Of a stretch of 64,000 nucleotides of DNA, positions 47,539 to 57,392 are shown piece after piece. Under the pieces are notes generated by a model, which saw only the letters and a program-made list of their open reading frames with translations, was not told the origin of the DNA and ran no database searches. The DNA is from Takakia lepidozioides (taxonomy: Eukaryota > Streptophyta > Takakiopsida > Takakiales > Takakiaceae): the NCBI GenBank assembly GCA_030704615.1, contig CM060732.1, positions 46,235,053-46,299,052 on the forward strand. The letters run 5' to 3'. Position 1 is the stretch's first letter. Each line of letters begins with the position of its first letter. The position numbers were made by a program, and so were the translations under genes.

Positions 47539-47880
47539 GCGGCTCTGAGGTGGGGCGCGTATAAAGGAATTATCTCACGCGCAAGCAAAGATGGCTGTCT
47601 TGTGGCTGGGATTTGCGAAGCTTCTTGGGGCATTTCCCCACCTTGTTCACCTCCTCCCTCGCACCTTCCCACGGATGATTACTCCGCTGGTCTTAATGGT
47701 GACCTTTCCAATGCATCGCCCTTGCAAGCTTCCCTTTATTTTTTCTTTCTGCCCCCTTTGTTTTGCTAAGGTTTTCTTCCACTGGCATGAAAGTCTTGGC
47801 AGTCACAATTGTAAGAAAAAAAACAAATTGTTATCACCGTCCGGGCTGTCTTACACTAGCTAAGTTCATCTTATCCCGTC
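47539..47880. other. Upstream of MGST3; no gene seen
   Basis: A 90-codon plus frame (47591-47863) is open but unfamiliar; its N-terminal part is hydrophobic. Not supported as a gene. Confidence 0.3.
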
Positions 47881-47943
47881 CATTTTTTTTAAGAAAAGGA
47901 AAACACCTGGGATCGACAGCTTGGCACAAATCAGGCCCCTTAA
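47881..47943 (-). mobile_element. SINE 3' fragment interrupted by the TTAA element
   Basis: The sequence TTTTTTTTAAG, then GGAAAACACCTGGGATCG and CAAATCAGGCCCCTTAA, is the reversed SINE tail (compare the complement of 49110-49150). Copy B of the TTAA-type element begins exactly at this TTAA, so it inserted into the SINE. Confidence 0.65.
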
Positions 47944-48771
47944 CCCCTAATGGACGAGGCAGTTTTTGGTGGGCCCCCTCCAAAACGGGACATACCCTCA
48001 CGGATGAGGGTATATCTCTCGGGAAACTAACATCCATAGGGATGAACCATATGAATGGGAGGCTACCTACTTCATCCAGCTTTTGTGAAAATTTCAGCTT
48101 ATTCCACCGTGTCGTTTGGAAGATTATAAGAAATTGCAAGCCCAAAATTTGGGGTACACTCCAAATTTAGAGTGAAAAAATGGTTTGACCAGGAAATTGG
48201 ATCGACAAAATATTTTTTCCTCGCAAGACCCCATCCAGATAAAGCATGTTGCCCCAAAATTTCAAAGCAGAATTCTAAAATCTTGATAAGGTTGCTTTAT
48301 ATCGAAAAACAGGGGGGTCAAAAATACACCATGAAGCTCAAATGACATGTATTTCAGGCTTAGGGGGTCGAAATTTCCTTGGAATCACAATTGTTGCGGT
48401 GAAAGTGTTCCTTGAATGATGAACTACTACCTCCAAAAAGAAATTCAAAATTCTAACAAAAATTCAGGTAGAGATTTGCATTTGTCTCCATTTGTACTTT
48501 TGCCTTTTGTCACCCCTTCAGCCTGCCACGTCACTAAGTCAAACCTGCTGGACGACCAATTTTGGGCACCCTTGCACACTAAAAAAGTTACTGACGGCAG
48601 GGCTTTCATTATTTTAGGGTGCCATAAAGACGGGTAGGTGCATGACATCAAGGTGCACAACTTTCGTTCAGAAAGTTTTTTCATCCAAGGTAATCCAACG
48701 ATTTGCCATCGTGGATGATTTTTGATGTGACCCTGACGCGACCCGAAATGGGTCGCCTCGTCCATTAGGGG
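47944..48771. mobile_element. Non-autonomous TIR element with TTAA target duplication (piggyBac- or Sola3-type), copy B
   Basis: Perfect 17-bp terminal inverted repeats CCCCTAATGGACGAGGC at 47944-47960 and, complemented, 48755-48771. TTAA lies immediately outside both ends (47940-47943 and 48772-48775). Inside the right end is a palindromic GCGACCC/GGGTCGC hairpin (48738-48756). At 828 bp with no transposase frame, it is non-autonomous. Its ends differ from copy A apart from the CCC start, so two families of this type may be present. Confidence 0.82.
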
Positions 48772-48956
48772 TTAATTATCCTGCATGAGCTAATCCTGAA
48801 GGTTGAAAAAATGAAGGGGATTGGACCGGCCAATGGGGAGGGAGGGCTGGGCTCTTGGAATGGGTGCATGGTGAGGACAAGAAACAGGAAGGGTATGTTG
48901 AAAGTTGTAGAGCGTTCAAGAAGTAGGACGAGGCAGCAACAACTCTAGAACATTCA

Positions 48957-49158
48957 CCAACAGTCAGTAGCTCAGTTGGTTAAGTGCACTGAGTGCCACC
49001 CAGATGATTCTGGGGTCAAATCTTGCTACTGATGGGTGTGGTGTCCCACTCATTCGCCTCCATGGCGTATAAATGAAAGAGGTTATTTTCTCCTCTCACT
49101 ACTAAGGGGCCTGATTCGTGAGCTATCGCTCCGAGGTGTTTCCCTTAAAAAAAATGAA
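48957..49158 (+). mobile_element. Complete tRNA-derived SINE (reference copy)
   Basis: A 202-bp element between two copies of AACATTCA (48949-48956 and 49159-49166). The head carries an A box TAGCTCAGTTGG (48968-48979) and a B-box-like GGTCAAATCTT (49014-49024), spaced as in a tRNA. A tRNA-unrelated body follows (GCCTCCATGGCGTATAAATG, then CTAAGGGGCCTGATTCG) and a short A-rich tail. The A and B boxes imply Pol III transcription; mobilisation would need a partner LINE not seen here. Confidence 0.85.
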
Positions 49159-49166
49159 AACATTCA

Positions 49167-49845
49167 AGAGCCTTCCAGAAGGAGACGTGGGGAAGAGGCC
49201 GCTAGAATGGTGCCAGGTAAGAACCACTTCGCCTTGCGGCTACTGCCCCAATGATTCTACGAGTTGTTGATGTGAAGTTCATCCACGAAGGTACCGAAAC
49301 ACATATAGTCATCCACGTAGGTGGAAAATACGACTGGTGACAGGCCTGCTGGAAAGCCAGTAACAAAACGACACATTGGCGAGCAGCCTCCCAAAATCTA
49401 CAGTGGATTTATAATTTGGCCTTTGGGGCCGGTGGGTACTTTAGACGGGGGCTCAAATGTCCATGTGATAGTTCAATCTGCTCATGTGGCAAGTTCCAGC
49501 ACCCAAAAGTACTTAAGACAAGGTTTTTTGCAATTCCAAGTCTGTGCCAAGATGACTGTAGGTTTGATCATTGTTTAGCAAAGCATCGCGAGGTGTGACA
49601 TTGGGGGGCGCAAATTGAGGGAGCAATTTGGTATCACTAGGTTGATCCCCATTCCAGTGTCGGAGTGAACCCCCACCCCCATCTCCAGCCACGTGGCACT
49701 CCCCCGAACCGTTGATCCCCTCCCCATCCATTCAACCTCAATTAAATGGATGGCGGCCGGATGAAGGCACCATGACGCGTCCATCGTCACGCGCTCCCGC
49801 CGCCGTCAATCCCCTCCTCCCATCCACGGCGAACACCGAGACACA
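49167..49845. other. Probable retroelement-derived sequence
   Basis: Degraded frames lie directly upstream of the PHD-finger fragment and could belong to the same retroelement. No domain recognised. Confidence 0.3.
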
Positions 49846-50265
49846 TTGAGGTATGTCACCATACGTGGAGGCGGATATCGACCGGGTGTTTGGAGATTCA
49901 ACCTTGGGGACTATGTGTATCTACAGCAGACAGCACCAACGACCTTGGATGTCACAGCAGGGCGTGTGATTCTAAGGGTCAGGGAGGTGTTGCCTTCAGG
50001 AGTGTTGATTCTGGAGGGTCGAGATGGCATGGTATGGAAGGACCATGTGCATAATTGTACGCCATGTCACCTTCCACATGTGGATGGGAGGATAGATCCC
50101 AACCTTGCAGTTGTACATGCAGGGTTGCATTGCATGTTATGTGGGCATGCTGGTGGTGCCGCCACCATGCTGGTGTATGATAGATGCTCAAGGGGGTGGC
50201 ACATGGGATGCTTGATACCGCCACTTGAGGAGGTTCCTAGCAGAGAATGGTTGTGTCCATGATGC
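49846..50265 (+). pseudogene. C-terminal retroelement polyprotein fragment with a PHD finger
   Basis: This 138-codon frame starts in a small barrel-like region (GDYVYLQQT, then ILRVREVLPSGVLILEGRDG) and continues through NCTPCHLPHVDG. It then enters a PHD finger: CMLCG, YDRCSRGWHMGC, EVPSREWLCP. A TGA replaces the residue between the last Pro and the next Cys, which is followed by Arg-Gly-Gln in the same frame. So the final Cys of the WxCPxC pattern is cut off. From memory, this combination occurs at the end of retrotransposon polyproteins in seed-free plants and algae. I infer a broken retroelement tail, not a chromatin gene. Confidence 0.6.
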
Positions 50266-51463
50266 CGTGGACAGAGGTAGTGTGCATTTGACAAGTGATC
50301 CAAGGTCTAGCAGGTGGGAATTCAACGCCATGGATACTCAATTGAAGATCATGGATTGCAGGTAGGCTACTAACGATGGAGCTCTCTAATTTGCACCCGG
50401 CCTCTTGATCCATAGACTTTAGGGGACATGTGCGATTACAGACCAATCAATGATCTTATTGAGAGGGATACTTATTAACTATCTGGTGTTAGAGGGACCT
50501 AATCACCAGCTAGGGGCGCGATTGTGGCATAGTTTTCTAAGATTGTGTGCTTAGAATGTGTGTGGACAACGATGTATGTTGTGGCACAATGCTTAGGTGC
50601 ACGATAGATCCAAAGGTCGCTGCACAAATGTTGAGGAATTTTCAGTTGTCCAATGCCGGAAAGCTGAACGGAAACGGAGCCAGCCCTAGTAGTACAACTT
50701 GATTTCGTGAAACTTGACGTTATAATTTTGAGAAACTCTATTCAGATTCTATGTGAAATACTCAATGAGAACGAGTGTGATTGCTCGAAATTTGTTACTG
50801 CAGATTGTTGACTTGTTAGAAGTGAAACGTAGATTCCTAGTTCACATGTTGATCTCTGGACAGTCTGTTGCACGATGTTCACAGAAAGCGTAATGCCCTG
50901 GAGAGCTTGTCGCGGGATGTTCACGAAAGGGACTTGCCTCAAATCTTCACCTGTATAAGCAGACGTCCAAATACACTAAATTTTTTTTGGTAGTGCTTTA
51001 CGTACCTTAAAAAGGTTTTCAAAAATCCGTTGCATACGGACAATTGAACACCTTTACAACCCAGCGTGAATATTCAAAATCATTCTATTATATACAATAA
51101 AACATAGGTTGGTGCCAAGAAATGTCTGCCTAGTAGTAGAATTAGATGGTAGTAGGCTGTCGGACGGCCTCGGGATTGACTATCACTTGAAATAATTACC
51201 TCCCATAAAGTAGTATAGTTTGGTTTTACAACCATCTTCATGTAGGTAATGAGTAGGTAATCATCAAACTACTTTGAGGTAATTATAATTTTTCATTTTA
51301 AAGGAACTCTAAGATTCCCCGGGTGATGAGCTTCATTAAGAAGAGTCCGATACACAAAATTGAGAGGCCCTTCTAGCCAACCGGACTAGAAAAGGGGTAG
51401 CTTGAGGTCAAACCGTCAGTTAATATTGATCCTAACTGGGGACTTCAACGTTCGTAGCCCCCT
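50266..51463. other. Intergenic, no gene seen
   Basis: Short frames only. The beginning may continue the retroelement. Confidence 0.3.
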
Positions 51464-51655
51464 AGCCACTAATTTAGTAAGTAAGTAGGAAAAGAGCCCC
51501 CCTCTCCTTTATATACCCTCTCAAGCGGTGGGACCCTTGTAGAACCCACCCCTCAGGCGGTGGGACCCTACTCCCATCACTTGACACCTATCCTAACTAC
51601 CGAAATTGGCCTGAACCATCCCCTATTTAATAGGTATCACCTTCTTGCCTTCTTT
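51464..51655 (+). repeat. Dispersed repeat, LTR-like (copy 2)
   Basis: Homologue of 17637-17815, with CTCCTTTATATACCCTCTC, two GGCGGTGGGACCC blocks (one extra compared with copy 1) and TGAACCATCCCCTATTTAATAGG. No internal retroelement attached. Confidence 0.6.
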
Positions 51656-51862
51656 TTTTGGACCCCTCCATTTCTTGAAATGTATTAGGCTTATTTAGGC
51701 TTGAGCAATTTTGTTGCCCCCCTTATGGCGATTGCGGAGTGTCCACTTTCCAAACAGAAGGCAGTAGTCCTTCAAGGTGAAAATAATAATAGTGGTTCAG
51801 TTTTCCATGTAAAACACAGGCAAATTTTTTTCTTTGTAATTCAAGGAGCCTCCCTGGCCGCA

Positions 51863-51965
51863 AGGTTCCCCCGATTTACGGGAAGTACCTTCCGCTTTTG
51901 GAAGGGTCCCCTAATTTGCGGGAAGTACCTTCCGCGTGTGGAAGGGTCCCCCGATTTGTGGGGCA
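51863..51965. repeat. Short tandem repeat, about 43-bp unit
   Basis: Two and a half units built on AAGGGTCCCCTAATTTGCGG and GAAGTACCTTCCGC, at about 51863, 51902 and 51941. They lie immediately before the large hairpin. Confidence 0.6.
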
Positions 51966-52003
51966 AGGAGTGGGAAAGAAAAATTTCCCAGTTTTTCACG
52001 TTG

Positions 52004-52116
52004 GGGAAGGGTCGTTCCCATGGCCCTTCCTGAATTTTCGAGCACCCGGAACTCGGGCTCCGCCCTCGTTGCCCGTGCTCTCAAATTCAGGAAGGGCCTT
52101 GGGAACGACCCTTCCC
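52004..52116. repeat. Long hairpin with 45-bp arms
   Basis: The left arm 52004-52048 (GGGAAGGGTCGTTCCCA, then GGCCCTTCCTGAATTT) is the near-perfect complement of 52072-52116, with about five mismatches and a loop of some 23 bases. It ends about 13 bp before the pogo element's target TA. It may be a foldback MITE or a preferred insertion context. Confidence 0.75.
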
Positions 52117-52644
52117 TGATACGGAAGGTAGGGTAGAACGCCCTATGACCGCTCACAACCCCATGACTGCTCAGCATTACTGCGCACCCCTACCTCTCAG
52201 TACCAATGGTGACAAAGCCTATGACTGCACATATGACAGCAGACGGAAATTTGAGTGGTGATGGATGTAGAAGTGCACAGATGTAAAGTCATTGTGATAC
52301 AATTATATAATCCACATATAACGTTGGAGGATGAACTTTCACACAGATGAAAGCAGTTATTAGAGTGTTATTTTGAGATATAGACGTCGATTTTGTAGAT
52401 TCCACACAGGGCAGCCCATCGGCTCTGCCTTCGATTTTCAACTTGAAAGATTTCAAACTTATATTTTGAATCTGTGACCTGTTTTGGCACCCCTACTCAA
52501 ACCATCCTTTTACAAAGCTCTCAATATTTCATTCTTTCTGTTTGTGCTTCGTTTGCCCTGCAAAACTTTGACACTCTCATTTTTCGAATTAGTGGTTTAC
52601 TTACTTGGTTGAATAGGCTGCAAATAGGCTGAGATCTGAACACC

Positions 52645-55008
52645 ATGGTTGGAAGAAGATCCACCATTTGCTCTCCAGCAGTCCCTAGGTCAAGAAGGCA
52701 ACGCAGTAAAGGACATCGCAGGTCTGAACCAACAACACTTCTTCAACCACAAAAGAGGGCTAGAGGCAAAGATGCCAAGAAAAGAGGACTATGGACAGAT
52801 GAAGCATTGGAAGAGGCGATGGATGCAATTGAGAGTGGAAACATGAGCATACGCAAGGCTGCACAACATTGGAAAATTCCTTTCTCATCTGTGAAAGATC
52901 ATTTGACAGGTAAGACTAGACACCGGAAATTAGGGGCTCCACCAGTACTCTCAAAGGAGGAGGAGGCTATGGTGGTGGCCTGGATATTGAAGATGCAAGA
53001 CATTGGCCACTCAGTTACAATTCAACAGCTGAAATTGAAGGTGACGGAATTAACTCAAACAAGAGTCACACCATTTTCTGATGGTATCTCAGGAAATTCT
53101 TGGTGGCATTGGTTCAAAAAGAGACATCCACAGCTTTCAATCAGGATAGCTGAAGGGTTGGAAGTGGCAAGGGCCAAAGCCCTCACTGGCGAACATTGCA
53201 AGGGTTTCTACTCTAACTTGCAGTTGTTGTATGAGAAGCAGAAATACTCACCTTCTCACATATGGAATTGTGATGAAGCAGGATGCATGGCTGGTCGCAC
53301 CTCCGGAGCAAGGGTGATTGCCAAAAAAGGCTCTCACTATGTGTACAGCACAATTCCTAAGTCAAGAGAATGGCTAACTGTTCTTGCTTGCGTCAATGCA
53401 ACGGGGGAGAGAAATCCAGGATATTTTATATTCAAGGGAAAGCGGATGATGGCAGATTACATTGCAGATTGTGAGAAAGGGGCATGCATGGCAATGCAAA
53501 ACAAAGGCTGGATGACAACAGAATTATTCAAAGCATGGCTAATATTCCTACAAAACAATATTCCAAGGGGGGTCTCACCAACCAATCGACATTTACTGAT
53601 ACTTGATGGACATGGTAGTTACGTTACCATTGAGGCTATTGATTATGCTATGAACATCGGGCTAGACATGATCACGCTCCCAGCTCACACCTCTCATGCT
53701 TTACAGCCCCTTGATGTAAGTTATTTCAAGCCATTCAAAACTTGCTTTCGTAAAATTCAGGATGCTCAAATGCTGGAAAGAAATTATATGGAACCCGATA
53801 AGAAAGCATTAGCTACTTGGGTTGATGGAGCTTTGAGAGAAGCACTTACCAAAGATAATATTGTAGCTGGATTTCGAAAAACAGGAATATGGCCATTGAA
53901 TTTTGTAGCCATGGATGATATTGGACCTTCTGAACAATTCAGCACAGTTGAGGCGGCAACTTCTAGAGAAGAACCTGGTGTGGACATCCACGATGATAGA
54001 GTCAGTGATGATGAAGCTGATTTGGATAGTGGAGTTGATGCTCTTCTATTTTTAACTGAAAGCACTAGTCCAACAACAGCTCAGGATCAGCCAGTTGAGA
54101 CTACATCAATTGGGGAGGTAACACCTTCTCTCAGCCAAGGTCAACCTATAGATATTGGAGAAGCAACAACGTTTCAGCCAGAAGACAGTACACCTCAATC
54201 AGGATTTGAAGCTGAGTGTGGTGCAAATCCAGATCCAACTCATCACTTCTATGTTGGCACAAATATTAGCAGACATATTCATGCTACAAGCTCAGTGGCC
54301 GAGATGTTTGATGAGACTCTTTCACAGGCAACAGATGTGCAATGCACGCAGGAACAAAGTCCAGAAAACTTTGCAAGTTTACTGGCCCTCCCTCAATTCC
54401 CAGCAAAGCCAACACGAGGGAAAGAGCCTCTAGTGGACTATGCTAACTCAATTGTCATATCTACGGAGTACAAAACAGCATTGGAGAAAAAAGCCCTACT
54501 GAGAGCGAAGGCTGAAAATGAACGAGAGAAGAAAAGGCATGAAAAGGAGACAAAAGCGAGGCAAAAAGAAAGAGACCAGCGTTTAAAGGCAGACCTAGCA
54601 GCTGAGAAGCAGAAAGAAAAACGACAAAAAGCCATCTTTGATTCTCACTGGTCAACAAAAAATGTTGCAGCACTTGGCAATGCATTGCATTCAGCCATTA
54701 AAAGTGGGGCCACAGTCAATCCGCGGGTGTATCACGGTGTAAACTATGGAATAACAACTCCAGCCCAACCATATGCACGATACAAAGCATTAGAAAGAAG
54801 GAGGGCATTCAGGCGTGGCGAACCTTCAGAACAAGGTGCATCAAGTCAACCTCCACTTGCTCCACTTGCTCCACTTTGCAAATCCATGGAGGTCAATCCT
54901 AACACCTCTTTCCACCCACCAGGTGTTCAGATTAGAACATCAGCCACAGTAACTCCCACAGGACATTTTGCACAGTGTAATAGGGTTTTTGCCTCTCACA
55001 GTGGCTAA
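52645..55008 (+). CDS. pogo-type transposase (HTH-psq, CENP-B-like HTH, DDE_1)
   Basis: A single uninterrupted 787-codon frame. Residues 50-90 form a Psq-type helix-turn-helix (WTDEALEEAMDAIE, then MSIRKAAQHWKIPFSSVKDH). A CENP-B-like HTH follows (about 95-175: LSKEEEAMVVAWIL, WWHWFKKRHPQLS). The DDE_1 catalytic core has Asp210 (WNCDEAG), Asp321 (ILDGHGS) and Asp357 (LQPLDVSYF), that is DD35D as in pogo/Tigger. Residues 610-660 are a Lys/Glu/Arg-rich coiled coil, possibly carrying a nuclear localisation signal. It would act in the nucleus by binding the element's ends and cutting at TA. All three catalytic residues and the whole frame are intact, so the element may be recent or still active. 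Start chosen at the first ATG, 514 bp inside the left end. Confidence 0.92.
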   Translation: MVGRRSTICSPAVPRSRRQRSKGHRRSEPTTLLQPQKRARGKDAKKRGLWTDEALEEAMDAIESGNMSIRKAAQHWKIPFSSVKDHLTGKTRHRKLGAPPVLSKEEEAMVVAWILKMQDIGHSVTIQQLKLKVTELTQTRVTPFSDGISGNSWWHWFKKRHPQLSIRIAEGLEVARAKALTGEHCKGFYSNLQLLYEKQKYSPSHIWNCDEAGCMAGRTSGARVIAKKGSHYVYSTIPKSREWLTVLACVNATGERNPGYFIFKGKRMMADYIADCEKGACMAMQNKGWMTTELFKAWLIFLQNNIPRGVSPTNRHLLILDGHGSYVTIEAIDYAMNIGLDMITLPAHTSHALQPLDVSYFKPFKTCFRKIQDAQMLERNYMEPDKKALATWVDGALREALTKDNIVAGFRKTGIWPLNFVAMDDIGPSEQFSTVEAATSREEPGVDIHDDRVSDDEADLDSGVDALLFLTESTSPTTAQDQPVETTSIGEVTPSLSQGQPIDIGEATTFQPEDSTPQSGFEAECGANPDPTHHFYVGTNISRHIHATSSVAEMFDETLSQATDVQCTQEQSPENFASLLALPQFPAKPTRGKEPLVDYANSIVISTEYKTALEKKALLRAKAENEREKKRHEKETKARQKERDQRLKADLAAEKQKEKRQKAIFDSHWSTKNVAALGNALHSAIKSGATVNPRVYHGVNYGITTPAQPYARYKALERRRAFRRGEPSEQGASSQPPLAPLAPLCKSMEVNPNTSFHPPGVQIRTSATVTPTGHFAQCNRVFASHSG

Positions 55009-56105
55009 GTGGCTAACTATTGCTCGTGGCCTCATGGGCTCTTATGGGCTGATGGGTTGACTGTCAACATTTTTGGAACAGATGATATGCACGAGCTCTG
55101 GCAATGTGCACAGCTGTAGAACTCTAAGAAGCGGCACTAAGTACATGTCGACTATAGCTTACTACACAAAATTATGGTGAGAAGCTATACTGTTTCAGCC
55201 ATCAATTTTTTTCAAGTCTCGATTGGTGTTTAAAGTTGCAGAGTTCTGTGATCGATGTCCAAAGTGGCCAACTATGTTGCAAGCAAGAAATAGAATGCAC
55301 CCGTGCCTGCGCGTGTTCCAGAGCGTTTAAACGATGAAATGAAGATAACATGCTCTCAAGTTCATTGCTAAAAGAGAATGTTTGTCTTGCATAATCCAAA
55401 CTGCCAGCCTTTGAATATATCTGCACATGCAGAAAAAAAGAGGGGAAGATACAAGCGGCGATTGCAAGCATATGCAACAAACTGCAAATAAGAATGCATC
55501 GCCAGCGAGGATCCTCACCTGCCGCTGCCTGTAGCAATCTAGTTTTCATGCCTCTGCCTATAAAAATCTCGTTTTCAATGTCGAGACTGCCGCAAGAATC
55601 AACAGTTACAATCTTCAATCTTATGGTTTCCAATGCACATCTGAGACCACACAAACAGTCGCAATCTTGTTCTTCTGCCTCTGGTTGTAAAGATCAATGT
55701 CACATTTGAGATAGCTAAAATACATCAGATCCATAACGACGCACAGTCTGCCGAGATTCAATGGTGCTCAACGACGAAGACTCTTCGCAAAAAGATAAGG
55801 GCTCAAAAACACGATCGTAACCACCCATAGAAACCACCCAGATGGTGGAATCTGGTCCACCTCATCGTGGATGATCACTCACATTAAGTACGATATTTTG
55901 AACGGATGAACGGTCTTAGGATTGTGTACTGATAAGCCAATATGTGCCCTTTAAATGATAGGGTTGACGATGGTAATAAGTGTTCTTGATAGGGGTGCCA
56001 AGGCTTGAAAGCGAACGATTATTTTCCATAAGCCATTTAAGACCCCCTTGACTTTGCAAGCAAGTAATTTTTTTAATTTTTTGTCAACTGGAAAGAGGAA
56101 AACAC
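55009..56105. other. 3' non-coding part of the pogo element
   Basis: Holds no sense-strand gene. On the minus strand a 150-codon frame (55654-55202) includes a CGGCAG/GTGAGG donor-like site (about 55523) and a pyrimidine-rich GCATGTGCAG acceptor-like site (about 55427). No product can be recognised from any splicing. Confidence 0.4.
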
Positions 56106-56918
56106 CAGTGTTGGGCGGTTCTTGCATTTGTGAAGGAACCTTCGGTTCCGGTTCCACAATTATTTCAAGAGACGGTTTCGGATCCAGTTCTGGTTTTTTT
56201 TTATTGAGCCAGTTCCGGTCCGGTTCCGGATCCAAGTTTTAAACATGGGGGCGGTTCCGGTTACCGGTTAGTTGCTGATAAAAACCATCGGTTCCGGTTA
56301 GGTTCCGGTTCTATTTTAAAAATATATTTGTTTAATTTAATTAGATTTAAAATATTTTATCAGTCCGGTAGATTAAATAGCAGTGTATTCACATATTTGA
56401 ACTAAAATCCAACGATTTTGTTAGTTTTCACTAACACAAAAAAACAAACAAAAATACTCTAAATAAACTGGTAGAAGAAAATGGGTAAAATTTTATGGGT
56501 TGAAAGTACTATTCAGCTACCTGGCAAGTATTGGCATCTTCAAACATTTTATTAATGAACTTAGCCAGGATATCATGGAGCTGGAGATTGAACCCAAGAT
56601 CTCATGGCGCTGAAGCATTGAACATAGAATCTCATGGCCTTCAAGCATTGAACCCAGGATCTCATGAGCTTGGGAGCATTAAATAAGTTTTGCCCTGGGC
56701 CACCGGCCCCACCAAGGGGTCGAGAACCTGAACCTGTTTTTATCCCCTTGCGCCCCCTTCTCCGGTTCTCACACCCAACAGGAACTGCCGGTTCGGTTCT
56801 GCGCCGATCCCCATTGGCAGGTTCCGGTTCCCGGTCAGGTTCTGTAGGAATGGGCCCGGTTCCGGTTAACCTGAACCGGCGGTTAACCTGGGTCACGGCG
56901 GGTAACCGCCCAACACTG
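56106..56918. mobile_element. Non-autonomous hAT element nested in the pogo transposon
   Basis: Perfect 15-bp terminal inverted repeats CAGTGTTGGGCGGTT, with an exact 8-bp target-site duplication GAAAACAC (56098-56105 and 56919-56926). CAGTG ends and 8-bp duplications define hAT. The interior is packed with GGTTCCGGTT words near both ends, the typical subterminal transposase-binding pattern. It also holds a small tandem repeat. No transposase. Confidence 0.95.
56570..56692. repeat. Tandem repeat inside the hAT element, about 31-bp unit
   Basis: Four units built on ATCTCATGGC...GAAGCATTGAACCCAG, progressively diverged. Confidence 0.7.
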
Positions 56919-57047
56919 GAAAACACTCTCACAATACTTATCTGATGGGCTTTCCTGTCCATGAAATAATTGTGAAATTCAGCTAGATATATGCTCTCTA
57001 TGCCAAATTTTGTGCTTATTTGAGTGGTCATAGGGCGTTCTACCCTA

Positions 57048-57392
57048 GTAGCTAGTAGCCCTTGCAGGTAAGAATAAGGTAGCCGTCATGTCGTTCGTCC
57101 GCTGTTCGTTCGTCGATGTCGCCTTCTTCGTCACAGAGCGTCTTCGTGCTGCACTCTCCAGCGGTCGCTGCCCTGCGTATCTGCACAAACGTGAAGCCAT
57201 CCTCGATCAACTTCTGCTTCACGATGGCAGGGAGAGCACCTGCAGGGATTCCGGTTGACAAGGAGCAGGTAGTGATGATTCCTCTCTTTTCTCTCTTTCT
57301 GTAGTGGTCTGGATCTAGCATCATTTTCCCTGGAAATCGAGGCTTGATGGGATTTGTGGCTCACTGGGGTCCTGCAGATATTTGGAATGGCA
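57048..57392 (-). CDS. Unrecognised coding-like fragment abutting the pogo insertion
   Basis: After an AAATATCTGCAG acceptor-like site (about 57393), one frame reads DPSEPQIPSSLDFQGK then stops. The frame one base away opens at the same point as MMLDPDHYRKREKRG and continues through GALPAIVKQKLIEDGFTFVQI to a stop at 57052, only a few bases from the TA target of the pogo element. The two pieces may be one protein with a one-base frameshift. I do not recognise the family. Part of an interrupted host gene or an older repeat are both possible. Confidence 0.3.

Larger units (their letters stand above)
52131..57045 (+). mobile_element. Complete pogo-family DNA transposon
   Basis: Terminal inverted repeats of 24 bp with one mismatch: the left starts GGGTAGAACGCCCTATGACC at 52131, and the right is its complement ending at 57045. 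Both are flanked by TA (52129-52130 and 57046-57047), the target of the Tc1/mariner superfamily. The 4915-bp element contains one long transposase gene and, nested within its 3' part, a hAT element (56106-56918). Without that insertion it would be about 4.1 kb. Confidence 0.9.

Noticed and set aside
55202-55654. Minus frame inside the pogo element with a PPR-like IYSKAGSLDYARQTF stretch
   Set aside because: Only one short resemblance, no second repeat, and neither intron retention nor removal gives a longer protein.
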